DNA of 64,000 nt from Pseudomonas sp. S04 (GTDB lineage: Bacteria > Pseudomonadota > Gammaproteobacteria > Pseudomonadales > Pseudomonadaceae): assembly GCF_009834545.1 (NCBI RefSeq), contig NZ_CP019427.1:6034670-6098669 (forward strand). Reading direction: 5' to 3'. Positions 8,621 to 16,909 of the stretch are shown piece by piece. Positions within the stretch are counted from its first letter, which is position 1; every line of letters begins with the position of its first letter. The notes below the pieces were generated by a model that saw only the letters and a program-made list of their open reading frames with translations, searched no databases and was not told where the DNA came from. Both the position numbers and the translations under genes were made by a program.

Positions 8621-9265
8621 TCACGCCAGCCAGTCCAGCGTCAGGATCAGGCGGCGCTCTCCCGCCGCCAGGGCCGGCGAACGGTGGATCAGGCCCGCGC
8701 CTTCGTTGCCCTGCCACTTCTCCCCCTTGAGCAACGCCACTTCACCACCGAGCATCTGTTGGCACTGCCCAGGCTCGGCTTGCGGATTGCCCAGGAGCTG
8801 ACGCTCGATCATGCCCTCTTCCAGCCACTGGCTGCCGATCCCCGCGTAGGTGGTGATCAGCCGCACTGGCACATGGTCGACGTGAAAACGAGGACACATG
8901 GCTTTATCCAGGGTACGCACCCGCACCCCGATCCGCCGTGCCCCGAGCAGGCAGGCAAAGGCACTGATCAGCCAGGCAACATCGGCGATAAATCCCTCAT
9001 AGCCCTGCAGATCACTGCAACAAGCCGCCAGGCTGCGCAGGTCGGGTTGCGCCTCGTCATTGGCCAATTCGACCACCAGCGATTCGGCCAACGGCTGGTT
9101 CAGCGACAACAACAGCGTGGCGAAATCGACGATATGCAATGGCAACCGACGCTGCCACAGCGCCAGGTTGGTGCCGTCCTCAAGGATCCGGGTGAACACT
9201 TCGGGGGTCTGGCCAATGGCCTGGCGGACCAACGGCCGGGCCTGGAGCGCAGGCGCCCGGCTCAT
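8621..9265 (-). CDS. DUF1826 domain protein in the Zur operon
   Basis: Cytosolic 214-residue protein. Its ATG at 9265 overlaps the zigA stop in ATGA, implying translational coupling; the longer frame to 9316 lies inside zigA. It matches DUF1826 in the central [19 protein letters not shown] region and the C-terminal [11 protein letters not shown] and GLIHRSPAL segments. The His/Asp pair in HVDHVP and the later H-R-S-P resemble the ligand arrangement of 2-oxoglutarate/Fe(II) oxygenases (inference only). Function is unknown; sandwiching between two COG0523 GTPases suggests it is a client of, or helper in, low-zinc adaptation. Confidence 0.8.
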   Translation of the reverse strand: MSRAPALQARPLVRQAIGQTPEVFTRILEDGTNLALWQRRLPLHIVDFATLLLSLNQPLAESLVVELANDEAQPDLRSLAACCSDLQGYEGFIADVAWLISAFACLLGARRIGVRVRTLDKAMCPRFHVDHVPVRLITTYAGIGSQWLEEGMIERQLLGNPQAEPGQCQQMLGGEVALLKGEKWQGNEGAGLIHRSPALAAGERRLILTLDWLA

Positions 9266-10470
9266 GCCGCCTCCTCGTCGAACCAGGGGCCGAAGGGATC
9301 GACCAGCGAGCGCCACCCCTCCACGCCCATGGCCATTTCGTCAGCGCTGAGCAGGCAGTCATCCAGCTCTGCCGTGAGCTGGGCAAAGTCGATGTTCTGC
9401 CCGATGAACACCAGCTCCTGGCGACAATCGCCGGTGCCAGGCAGCCAATTTTGCATGATCGCCGCGGTGCTTTCCTGATCGTCCGGCCACTGCTCTTTCG
9501 GTACAAAACGCCACCAACGCCCAGCAAAACCGTGGCGCATCAAGCCGCCTGCCTGGGACCAGCTGCCGGCATCCTGGTGCTTGCTGGCCAGCCAGAAAAA
9601 GCCCTTGGAACGCAGCAGTTTGCCGTTCACCCAGGGCCGGTCGATAAAGCTGAAAAAACGCTGGGGATGAAACGGCCGGCGAGCCCGGTAAGCCGTTGAG
9701 GCGATGCCGTACTCGGTGGTTTCCGGCACATGCTCGCCGCGCAACTCCTGGAGCCAGCCCGGCGCCTGGGCCGCCTTGGCAAAATCGAAACGCCCGGTAT
9801 TGAGGATCTGCCGCAACGGCACCTCGCCCATGACCATGGGGATGACCTGCGCCTGGGCATTCAGGCGCTTGAGGATGGCGATCAACTCCTCCCGATCGGC
9901 ACTGCTGATCAAATCGATCTTGCTGATTAGCAGCACATCGGCGAACTCGATCTGCTCGATCAGCAGATCGGTAATCGAACGCTCATCGTCCTCGCCCAGG
10001 GTCTGCCCGCGGGAGGCGAGGCTTTCGGCGGCCTGGTAATCAAGCAGGAAGTTCATCCCGTCGACCACCGTGACCATGGTGTCGAGCCGCGCGATGTCGG
10101 CCAGGCTCTGCCCCTGTTCATCACGGAAGGTGAAAGTCTCCGCCACCGGCAACGGTTCGGAAATCCCGGTGGACTCGATCAGCAGGTAATCGAAGCGACC
10201 GTCCCGGGCCAGTTTGCTGACTTCTTCCAGCAAGTCCTCACGCAGGGTGCAGCAAATGCAGCCGTTGCTCATCTCCACCAGTTTTTCTTCGGCGCGGTTC
10301 AGGCTGACATCGCGCTGCACCTCGCTGCCGTCGATGTTGATTTCGCTCATGTCGTTGACGATCACCGCGACCCGCAGATGCTCGCGGTTGCGCAGGACAT
10401 AATTGAGCAGGGTGCTTTTTCCGGCGCCGAGAAAGCCGGAGAGCACGGTAACGGGAAGGCGATTGGGCAT
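9262..10470 (-). CDS. zigA: Zinc-starvation COG0523 GTPase ZigA
   Basis: G3E-family GTPase of 402 residues, the YciC/ZigA subfamily induced by zinc depletion. Motifs: Walker A GFLGAGKS at residues ~12-19, a metal-binding NGCICC near residue 72, [18 protein letters not shown] (Walker B and switch II), and SKID for guanine recognition near 180. A CobW C-terminal domain follows (residues ~270-390). The start at 10470 is supported by AGAGGA upstream and by the conserved [15 protein letters not shown] start. It is first in a three-gene operon, 59 nt from a Zur-type operator. In P. aeruginosa the orthologue is PA5535. Confidence 0.92.
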   Translation of the reverse strand: MPNRLPVTVLSGFLGAGKSTLLNYVLRNREHLRVAVIVNDMSEINIDGSEVQRDVSLNRAEEKLVEMSNGCICCTLREDLLEEVSKLARDGRFDYLLIESTGISEPLPVAETFTFRDEQGQSLADIARLDTMVTVVDGMNFLLDYQAAESLASRGQTLGEDDERSITDLLIEQIEFADVLLISKIDLISSADREELIAILKRLNAQAQVIPMVMGEVPLRQILNTGRFDFAKAAQAPGWLQELRGEHVPETTEYGIASTAYRARRPFHPQRFFSFIDRPWVNGKLLRSKGFFWLASKHQDAGSWSQAGGLMRHGFAGRWWRFVPKEQWPDDQESTAAIMQNWLPGTGDCRQELVFIGQNIDFAQLTAELDDCLLSADEMAMGVEGWRSLVDPFGPWFDEEAA

Positions 10471-10528
10471 CAGGTAGTCCTCTGGGCAGCAGGCGTCACG
10501 GGAGATCACAGATCAGGCAAGGCGCAAA

Positions 10529-10543
10529 TGTTATAGTATAACA
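10529..10543. promoter_or_regulatory. Zur operator between zigA and the small secreted protein gene
   Basis: Perfect 15-bp palindrome TGTTATAGTATAACA. It matches the gamma-proteobacterial Zur consensus core GTTATANTATAAC. It lies 59 nt upstream of zigA and 79 nt upstream of the rightward gene, so one operator could repress both directions when zinc is replete. Confidence 0.93.
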
Positions 10544-10621
10544 ATGCAAATAAGCCAATCCGTGCTTGTCGCCCGCGACGAAGGGCGCAATCCTGGCCCT
10601 GCCACCTGCCCGAGAAACCCC

Positions 10622-10999
10622 ATGCCCTATGCCCTGAAATGCACCTTGTCCGGCCTTTTACTGCTGTTCGCGGCCGATGCCTGGGCGCAACTACCGGGGC
10701 TGGCTACCTGTACCCGCAGCGCCACCCTGCTGGCCTGCGTCGACCCGCAAGGCAATGCCTACAGCGTCGCCACCGCGGGCAATACCACCTACATGCGCGG
10801 CTTTGAACAAAACGGCAAACGGTACTGGGCGCAAACCACCAGCCGTTACGGCCAGCTCACGTTCTTCACTGGCCTGGCCTCCGATGGCGAGGCCTGGGTC
10901 GGCTACAGCCGGCGTGTTGGCTGGACCACCCTTAACCGGTTTTCCAGTTCAGGGGGAGCCAGCGCCCGTTTCACCTGCAGCCGCCTGACGGGCTGTTGA
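10622..10999 (+). CDS. Small cysteine-containing secreted protein of the zinc-starvation island
   Basis: Predicted 125-residue exported protein that I do not recognise. The start at 10622 (MPYALKCTLSGLLLLFAADAWAQ) gives a clean signal peptide with AWA-Q cleavage. The upstream in-frame ATG at 10544 abuts the Zur operator and would add a charged, unlikely leader. The mature domain is about 100 residues, rich in Gly/Thr/Tyr, with four cysteines (ATCTRS, LACVDP, FTCSR, LTGC), suggesting two disulfides. It is flanked by Zur operators on both sides and divergent from zigA, so zinc-responsive expression is inferred. It has no obvious zinc ligands beyond the cysteines. Confidence 0.75.
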   Translation: MPYALKCTLSGLLLLFAADAWAQLPGLATCTRSATLLACVDPQGNAYSVATAGNTTYMRGFEQNGKRYWAQTTSRYGQLTFFTGLASDGEAWVGYSRRVGWTTLNRFSSSGGASARFTCSRLTGC

Positions 11000-11043
11000 G
11001 GGCAATAGGGGACATGGCTTGAAAAAGCTGTCGTCGATTTGAT

Positions 11044-11058
11044 TGTTATAATATAACA
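11044..11058. promoter_or_regulatory. Zur operator upstream of folE2
   Basis: Perfect 15-bp palindrome TGTTATAATATAACA, identical to the 10529 site except the central base. It ends 31 nt before the folE2 ATG, so bound Zur would overlap the promoter of the folE2 operon. Confidence 0.94.
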
Positions 11059-11089
11059 TTCGAAATCATTTCCTACGACGGACCCGCTC

Positions 11090-11986
11090 ATGAATGCGCT
11101 GACTCTGCCGGATATCGCCGCGCAGGCCGCACGCCAATCCTTGCCCCTGGACTGGGTGGGCATGTGCGGCATTGCTCTTCCTGTTCTATTCGACGACCAG
11201 CGCCTGAATGCCAAAGCCGATGCCGGCGTCAGCCTCGATGACGCGCAAGCCCGTGGCATACATATGTCGCGCCTGTACCTGGCACTGGCCATGCTGGAGC
11301 AGGAAAACCTGACACCCGCACTCCTACGTCGCGTGCTGCAAGATTTTCTCGACAGCCATCAAGGCCTGGCGACCTCGGCTTACCTGCGTATTCACAGCGA
11401 TATCCTGCTGAAGCGCCCAGCCTTGGTCAGCCCATTGGCCGGCTGGAAAAGTTACCCGATCAGCCTCGATGCGCGCCTGCAAGGGGCGGTGTTCCACGTG
11501 GAACTGCGTGTCGATGTCAGTTACTCCTCCACCTGCCCCTGCTCCGCAGCGCTGTCCAGGCAACTGATTCAGCAGCAGTTCGTCGATGACTTTGCCAACA
11601 CACCTTTGCAGCACGCCGAAGTGCTGGCTTGGCTTGGTTCCACCCGCGGCATAGTCGCCACCCCCCATAGTCAGCGCAGCACGGCCCAGTTGTGCTTGCA
11701 CCTGGACGGGACACTCGACGATTTGCCGCTGATCGCCGCCATCAACCACGCCGAAGCCGCCCTGGGCACCGCGGTACAAACCGCAGTCAAGCGCGCGGAC
11801 GAGCAGGCCTTCGCCCTGGCCAACGGGCAAAACCTGATGTTCTGCGAGGACGCTGCACGCCGCCTGCACCTGGCGCTGCAACGCTTCCCGGGGCTGCAGG
11901 CGTTCGATGTGCGCGTGGTCCACGCCGAAAGCCTGCACGCCCATGATGCAGTCGCCGAAAGTCACTGGCGCCGGGAGCAACCATGA
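11090..11986 (+). CDS. folE2: GTP cyclohydrolase IB (FolE2)
   Basis: Converts GTP to 7,8-dihydroneopterin triphosphate, the first step of folate synthesis, using a metal site that does not depend strictly on zinc. It backs up FolE under zinc starvation. It has 298 residues. Diagnostic signatures are the STCPCS motif (Cys149/Cys151 region) and TPHSQRS near residue 188, both conserved in FolE2 proteins. A Zur operator lies directly upstream. The stop overlaps the next ATG (ATGA), so it begins a coupled operon with the gamma-carbonic-anhydrase-like gene, a dihydroorotase and a ThrRS-like gene. A parS-like site is embedded in the codons for residues ~134-139. Confidence 0.95.
   Translation: MNALTLPDIAAQAARQSLPLDWVGMCGIALPVLFDDQRLNAKADAGVSLDDAQARGIHMSRLYLALAMLEQENLTPALLRRVLQDFLDSHQGLATSAYLRIHSDILLKRPALVSPLAGWKSYPISLDARLQGAVFHVELRVDVSYSSTCPCSAALSRQLIQQQFVDDFANTPLQHAEVLAWLGSTRGIVATPHSQRSTAQLCLHLDGTLDDLPLIAAINHAEAALGTAVQTAVKRADEQAFALANGQNLMFCEDAARRLHLALQRFPGLQAFDVRVVHAESLHAHDAVAESHWRREQP
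11490..11505. other. parS: parS-like ParB binding site inside folE2
   Basis: TGTTCCACGTGGAACT contains the complete 14-bp palindromic core GTTCCACGTGGAAC of the parS consensus TGTTCCACGTGGAACA; only the outermost base differs. ParA and ParB are encoded at 54.7-56.3 kb. The site lies about 52 kb from the rpmH-dnaA gap. Confidence 0.82.
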
Positions 11987-12543
11987 TCCGCAAGAATCCC
12001 TCCGGCGACTTGCCGCGCATTGCCGAGTCCGCCTACGTCGATAAAACCGCAATCATCTGCGGCAAGGTGGTAATCGGCGAGAACGTGTTCGTCGGCCCCT
12101 ACGCGGTGATTCGGGCCGACGAAGTCGATGAGTCGGGCCAGATGCAACCAATCACCATCGGCGCCAATTCGAATATTCAGGACGGCGTGGTCATCCACTC
12201 CAAATCCGGTGCGGCGGTGACCATCGGCGAGTTCAGTTCCATCGCCCACCGCTCCATCGTCCACGGCCCCTGCACCGTCGGTAATCGGGTGTTCATCGGT
12301 TTCAACAGCGTGCTGTTCAACTGTGCGGTCGCCGACGGTTGTGTCGTGCGGCACAACTCGGTGGTCGATGGCCGCGACTTGCCCAGGGATTTCTATGTGC
12401 CCTCCACCACCCGCATCGGCCCCCACACCGACCTGTCCCAGTTCCCGCCGGTCAGCGTCAGCGCCTCGGAGTTTTCCGAAGATGTGGCACGCACCAACGT
12501 CGATCTGGTGCGAGGCTACAAAGCCTTGCAGAACGAGTTTTGA
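11983..12543 (+). CDS. Gamma-carbonic-anhydrase family protein
   Basis: Left-handed beta-helix protein of 186 residues, built of hexapeptide repeats (such as IICGKVVIGENVFVG). Cam-type metal ligands are visible: His in VVIHSKSG and the His pair in AHRSIVHG (H-x4-H). Characterised relatives interconvert CO2 and bicarbonate with zinc, or with iron or cobalt. Placement after folE2 suggests a low-zinc substitute for a beta-type carbonic anhydrase, as proposed for PAO1 PA5540. It overlaps folE2 by 4 nt and lies 2 nt before the dihydroorotase ATG. Confidence 0.88.
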   Translation: MIRKNPSGDLPRIAESAYVDKTAIICGKVVIGENVFVGPYAVIRADEVDESGQMQPITIGANSNIQDGVVIHSKSGAAVTIGEFSSIAHRSIVHGPCTVGNRVFIGFNSVLFNCAVADGCVVRHNSVVDGRDLPRDFYVPSTTRIGPHTDLSQFPPVSVSASEFSEDVARTNVDLVRGYKALQNEF

Positions 12544-12545
12544 GC

Positions 12546-13883
12546 ATGGCCAGTGTGCTGATTCGCAATGCGCGACTGGTCAACGAAGGACGAGTATTCG
12601 ATGCCGATCTGCTGGTGGATCATGGACGCATCGTGAAAATTGCCAGCAGCATCGACGGCGAAAACGCTGCGGTGCAAATCGACGCCAAAGGCCAATGGCT
12701 GCTGCCGGGGATGATCGACGACCAGGTGCATTTCCGTGATCCGGGGGCGCCGGAAAAAGGTAGCTTCTACAGCGAGTCGCGGGCAGCGGTGGCCGGTGGC
12801 ATTACCAGTTTCATGGACATGCCCAACACCCATCCGGCGACCTTGACCCTGGCAGCGCTGGCCGATAAAAAACGCCGGGCGGCGATGCATTCGGTGGCCA
12901 ACTACGGCTTCCACTTCGGCGTCAGCAACGACAACCTGGACACCGTCGCGGCGCTCAACCCCAGTGAGGTGGCAGGGGTCAAAGTGTTCATGGGCGCGTC
13001 CACCGGTAACATGCTGGTGGATGACCCGCGCGTTCTGGAACGGCTGTTTGCCGAGGTGCCGACCTTGCTCCTGGCCCATTGCGAACACAGCCCCAGCATC
13101 CGCCTCAACGAGAGCGAATTCGCCGAACGTTACGGCGACAGTGTGCCCGCCAGCGCCCACCCGCTGATTCGTGATGCCGAGGCGTGCTTTCGGTCATCCT
13201 CCCTGGCCGTCGACCTGGCCAAGCGGTTTGGCACTCGCCTGCACATCCTGCACCTGACCACCGCCTGCGAACTGGCGCTGTTCGATGATCGGCCCCTGGC
13301 GCAGAAACACATCAGCGCCGAGGTCTGCCTGCATCACTTGTTGTTCGATGATCGTGACTATCCACGCCTGGGCAACCTGATCAAGTGCAACCCGGCCATC
13401 AAGACCCAGGCTGACCGCGATGCGTTGCGCCGGGCCCTGCTGAGTCACCGTCTGGATGTCATCGGCAGCGACCATGCGCCGCATACCTGGGCGCAGAAAC
13501 AGCTGCCTTATCCACAGGCACCCGCCGGCTTGCCACTGGTGCAACACGCCCTCCCCGCGCTGTTGGAACTGGTGGCCGACGGCCTGATTCCGCTGCCGAC
13601 GCTGGTGGCGAAAACCAGCCATCGGGTAGCGGACCTGTTTGCCATTCCCGATCGCGGTTACCTGCGCGAAGGATACTGGGCCGACCTGGTGCTGATCCGT
13701 CCCGAACCTGGGGGCAAGGCGGTCGACCAGCAGCCGATTCTCGCGCAATGCGCCTGGACGCCGTTTGCCGGACGGCAGTTTCGCCACAGCGTCAGCACTA
13801 CTCTGGTCTCGGGACAAATCGCCTGGCACGCCGAAAGTATTAATGACGGCTGCCAGGGTTTACCTTTACGGTTCATGCGTTGA
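12546..13883 (+). CDS. pyrQ: Dihydroorotase paralogue of the Zur operon (PyrQ-like)
   Basis: Amidohydrolase of 445 residues catalysing the carbamoyl-aspartate/dihydroorotate step of pyrimidine synthesis. The ATG at 12546 is placed by the 2-nt spacing from the previous stop and the MASVLIRNARLV start. Amidohydrolase features: PGMIDDQVHFRDPG at residues 54-67, VKVFMGASTGNM (candidate carboxylated Lys), LLLAHCEH, LHILHLTT and IGSDHAPHTW (catalytic Asp). The first metal motif reads D-D-Q-V-H-F-R, so the first His of the usual HxH is Gln60. I have seen this DDQVHFR form in a subgroup of annotated dihydroorotases. Context points to use when zinc is scarce, as for PA5541. Confidence 0.88.
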   Translation: MASVLIRNARLVNEGRVFDADLLVDHGRIVKIASSIDGENAAVQIDAKGQWLLPGMIDDQVHFRDPGAPEKGSFYSESRAAVAGGITSFMDMPNTHPATLTLAALADKKRRAAMHSVANYGFHFGVSNDNLDTVAALNPSEVAGVKVFMGASTGNMLVDDPRVLERLFAEVPTLLLAHCEHSPSIRLNESEFAERYGDSVPASAHPLIRDAEACFRSSSLAVDLAKRFGTRLHILHLTTACELALFDDRPLAQKHISAEVCLHHLLFDDRDYPRLGNLIKCNPAIKTQADRDALRRALLSHRLDVIGSDHAPHTWAQKQLPYPQAPAGLPLVQHALPALLELVADGLIPLPTLVAKTSHRVADLFAIPDRGYLREGYWADLVLIRPEPGGKAVDQQPILAQCAWTPFAGRQFRHSVSTTLVSGQIAWHAESINDGCQGLPLRFMR

Positions 13884-13920
13884 ATCCGGTTTTGCGTAAA
13901 ACTGCCGGGGGTCACTGAGC

Positions 13921-14820
13921 ATGCTGAAAATCACCTTGGCCGATGGGACCGTGCGCGAGTACGACCAGGCGCTCTCAGTATCGGAGCTGGCCTCGAGCAT
14001 AGGCCCGGGGCTAGCGAAAGCAGCGGTCGCCGGACGGGTGAACGGCCTGTTGGTGGACTGCGCGTTCATGATCCGCCAGGACGCCCGCGTCAGCCTCATC
14101 ACCGCCCGCGAACCGCAAGGCCTGGAGATTCTGCGGCGCTCCTGCGCACTGCTGCTGGGCATGGCGCTCAAGCAACTGCATGCCAAGGCCGAGCTGGTTG
14201 CCGCAGCGCCAGTCGGTGATGGTTTCTACTGTGATTTCACCCTGGCGCGAGCCTTGGGCCCTGAAGATCTGCAACGGATCGAGACCCGGATGATCGCGCT
14301 GGCCGCCGCCAACCATTCACTGCATTACGTGCTGGCGAGCTACTGGTCGATGGACGGCACCGCGCTGGCCGCAGGCCCCTATGTGCCCACCACCCGGGTG
14401 ATGAACGCGTTTGCCCTGACCCACTTGAGTGGCAAGGGAACGCAACGCATCTATGGCGTGTGCTGGACCGACCAGCAGGAGTTGCAGGCGTGGCAAGCCA
14501 CCCCGCAACTGGTCGTCATCAACATCGATGAACGCCAGATCGACTACAGCCAAGCGCTGACCGACACCCTGCGCCGCGCCGGGGTGCACGCTCACTCGGA
14601 CCTGCGCAACGAGCATATCGTCAGCAAGATCCGCCAGCATCGATCGCAGGGCGTGGAGTATGTGCTGGTGATTGGGCAACGGGAGATGGAGGGCGGTTTT
14701 GTCAGCCTGCGCGACGGCTTTGGAGACAACCTGGGCAGGATGAGTGTGCAGGCGGTGTGCGACTATCTGCTGAAGGCCAGTGACGGGCGGCATTGCGCCG
14801 CCCCACAGCAAAGCGCTTAA
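13921..14820 (+). CDS. ThrRS-derived protein lacking the catalytic core (probable pseudoenzyme)
   Basis: A 299-residue relative of threonyl-tRNA synthetase (full enzyme about 640). Residues 1-62 are a TGS domain. Residues ~68-182 match the N2 editing domain (RRSCALLLGMALKQL, GDGFYCDF, GPYVPTTR, QRIYGVCW). Residues ~194-290 match the anticodon-binding domain (QLVVINIDE, DLRNEHIVSKIRQH). The class II catalytic domain, which holds the zinc, is cleanly absent at the junction near residues 183-194. In the editing site, the E. coli ligands H73, H77, C182 and H186 align with Leu77, Met81, Ala150 and Tyr154. It is therefore predicted unable to charge or proofread tRNA in the standard way. It is last in the Zur-controlled folE2 operon, 37 nt after pyrQ, and its frame is intact. 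A role in tRNA(Thr) or thrS mRNA binding is inference. Confidence 0.85.
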   Translation: MLKITLADGTVREYDQALSVSELASSIGPGLAKAAVAGRVNGLLVDCAFMIRQDARVSLITAREPQGLEILRRSCALLLGMALKQLHAKAELVAAAPVGDGFYCDFTLARALGPEDLQRIETRMIALAAANHSLHYVLASYWSMDGTALAAGPYVPTTRVMNAFALTHLSGKGTQRIYGVCWTDQQELQAWQATPQLVVINIDERQIDYSQALTDTLRRAGVHAHSDLRNEHIVSKIRQHRSQGVEYVLVIGQREMEGGFVSLRDGFGDNLGRMSVQAVCDYLLKASDGRHCAAPQQSA

Positions 14821-15338
14821 GCCCGCGGCTTGACGGTGCCGCAATCCTGCCCCAGCCACACGGCACGGGTGTCCATGCTGCCCTGTTGCTGGATGCCGGT
14901 GGCATTGAAGGTGCCATTGACCTTGGTATTGAACTCGCGGTCGCTGAGGAAGGTGGCAACACCGGAACCCTGGGCTTTCGGGCAACTGAAGCGAAACTTC
15001 CACTGGTTAGCGCTGCGGTCGGTGATCTCTTGCTTGCAGCCCGACTGCGCGTCCTGCAGCGGAATATCGTCGGTTTTCACTTGCTCGGGTGTCAGGCAAA
15101 CGCGGATGCCCTTGCCGCCCATGTTGATCCCCTGTTTCTCCAGGGCGGCCTTTTGTGCCGGGGTCATCTGGTTACCCAACTGCCCGAGGATCAATTGCAG
15201 GTCCGGCAGATTCTGGTTGTCGACCTTCATGTTGCTGGAGGTCAATTCCCACAGACCCGGTTGCAGCATCTGCGCCTGAGCGGCCACAGGAAGTGACAAG
15301 CCAACAGCCATGGCCAAACCCAGCAGACGTACGTTCAT
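14817..15338 (-). CDS. DUF3617 exported protein
   Basis: Predicted periplasmic protein of 173 residues. It has a signal peptide (MNVRLLGLAMAVGLSLPVAAQAQ, cleavage near AQA-Q), then the DUF3617 hallmark LQPGLWELTSSN. Further cysteines (RVCLTP, SGCKQEI, FSCPKA, QDCGTV) could form two disulfides. Function is unknown. It converges on the ThrRS-like gene with the stop codons overlapping by 4 nt, so it is not part of the Zur operon. Confidence 0.85.
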   Translation of the reverse strand: MNVRLLGLAMAVGLSLPVAAQAQMLQPGLWELTSSNMKVDNQNLPDLQLILGQLGNQMTPAQKAALEKQGINMGGKGIRVCLTPEQVKTDDIPLQDAQSGCKQEITDRSANQWKFRFSCPKAQGSGVATFLSDREFNTKVNGTFNATGIQQQGSMDTRAVWLGQDCGTVKPRA

Positions 15339-15469
15339 TGAGTAACTCCTAGTCAGTAATGGCCGTTAGACGTCGCCAATCTACTTCGGTTGCATAGCGA
15401 ATTAAATAGCGACATTCATCGAAGAACATGGTCTGTTACGCATTGAATTCTCCGGAGCAAGGTTGCCCC

Positions 15470-16909
15470 ATGGATTTTTTTGGCCCCCATCTTTTTGCCT
15501 ACCTGATCACGCTCATTCACTCCCTGGGCACGATGGCCGCAGTCCACGCCGTGCTGACCGTCAGGACCGCCCAAGGCTCGATTGCCTGGGCCCTGTCGTT
15601 GATCTTCATTCCCTACCTGACCCTCATTCCCTACCTGGTGTTCGGACGCAGCACCTTCGATGCGTACATCAAGGCTCGGCGCCAGGCCAACGAAGAGATG
15701 CGCAAGGCCATCGCCGACCTGAACTGGCGCCCATGGGTCGAGGAAGCGCTGACCGCCCGTGCCTCCAATGCCTACGACTCGCTGCGCGCCATGCCGAAGC
15801 TGGGGCGCATGCCGTGCCTGGCGAACAACCAACTGCGCCTGCTGATCAATGGCCAGGCCACCTTCGACGCGATCTTCGAAGCCATCGAGCAGGCCCGGGA
15901 AGCGGTGCTGATCCAGTTCTTCATTGTCCATGACGACCAGCTCGGGCGGCGCCTGCAAAGCCTGCTGATCAAAAAAGCCGCGCAGGGGGTCGCGGTCTAC
16001 CTGCTGTATGACCGCATCGGCAGCCACTCCCTGCCCCACCGCTACGTGCAGGAGCTGCGCGATGCTGGCGTCCAGGTCAAAGCGTTTGCCACCCGCAGCG
16101 GCTGGCTCAATCGGTTCCAGGTGAACTTTCGCAACCATCGCAAGATCGTGGTCGTCGACGGCCGGCAAGGCTTCGTCGGTGGGCACAACGTCGGCGACGA
16201 ATACCTGGGCGCCAAGCCCCCGCTCTCGCCATGGCGCGACACCCACGTGGCGGTCAGCGGCCCGGTGGTGGCCTGCATGCAGGAATCGTTCGCCGAAGAC
16301 TGGTTCTGGGCGGCGCGCGAACTGCCGCCATTGATCCTGCCACAGAGCTATCCCGACGACGGCGTGCTGTGCCAGTTGTTGGCCAGCGGCCCGGCAGACC
16401 CCTACGAAACCTGCTCGTTGTTCTTCGTCGAAGCGATTCATGCCGCCACGCAGCGCGTGTGGATCACCAGCCCGTACTTCATCCCCGATGAAGCAGTATT
16501 TGCCGCGCTGCGCCTGGCGGTCCTGCGTGGCGTCGATGTGCGGTTGCTGCTGCCGTCGCGACCGGATCACCGCATCGTCTATGCCGCCTCCAGCCTGTAT
16601 GCCTTTGAAGCCGTACGGGCTGGGGTCCGGGTGTTCCGTTATCAACCGGGGTTCCTGCATCAGAAGGTAGTGCTGGTCGACAGCGAAATCAGCGCCATCG
16701 GCAGCGCCAACCTGGACAACCGTTCGTTCCGGCTGAATTTCGAGGTGATGTTGTTGACCGTCGACAGCGCCTTTGCCGGCGAAGTGGAACAGATGCTCAA
16801 CGCCGACTTCGCCCTGTCCCACGAGATCAACGAGGACGAAGGCCGGGAGACCCATCGCCTCAGGCAGCTCGGTATGCGGGTCGCCCGCCTGATTTCGCCG
16901 ATTCTCTAG
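15470..16909 (+). CDS. cls: Cardiolipin synthase (phospholipase D family)
   Basis: Inner-membrane enzyme of 479 residues that transfers a phosphatidyl group between phosphatidylglycerol molecules. The start at 15470 ([13 protein letters not shown]) gives the usual two N-terminal transmembrane segments and has CAAGG upstream; the upstream ATG at 15428 is less likely. Two PLD catalytic HKD motifs are complete: [19 protein letters not shown] near residue 220 and [20 protein letters not shown] near residue 400. A ClsA-type N-terminus fits. It converges on the cyclopropane-synthase-like gene with a 4-nt stop overlap. Confidence 0.92.
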   Translation: MDFFGPHLFAYLITLIHSLGTMAAVHAVLTVRTAQGSIAWALSLIFIPYLTLIPYLVFGRSTFDAYIKARRQANEEMRKAIADLNWRPWVEEALTARASNAYDSLRAMPKLGRMPCLANNQLRLLINGQATFDAIFEAIEQAREAVLIQFFIVHDDQLGRRLQSLLIKKAAQGVAVYLLYDRIGSHSLPHRYVQELRDAGVQVKAFATRSGWLNRFQVNFRNHRKIVVVDGRQGFVGGHNVGDEYLGAKPPLSPWRDTHVAVSGPVVACMQESFAEDWFWAARELPPLILPQSYPDDGVLCQLLASGPADPYETCSLFFVEAIHAATQRVWITSPYFIPDEAVFAALRLAVLRGVDVRLLLPSRPDHRIVYAASSLYAFEAVRAGVRVFRYQPGFLHQKVVLVDSEISAIGSANLDNRSFRLNFEVMLLTVDSAFAGEVEQMLNADFALSHEINEDEGRETHRLRQLGMRVARLISPIL

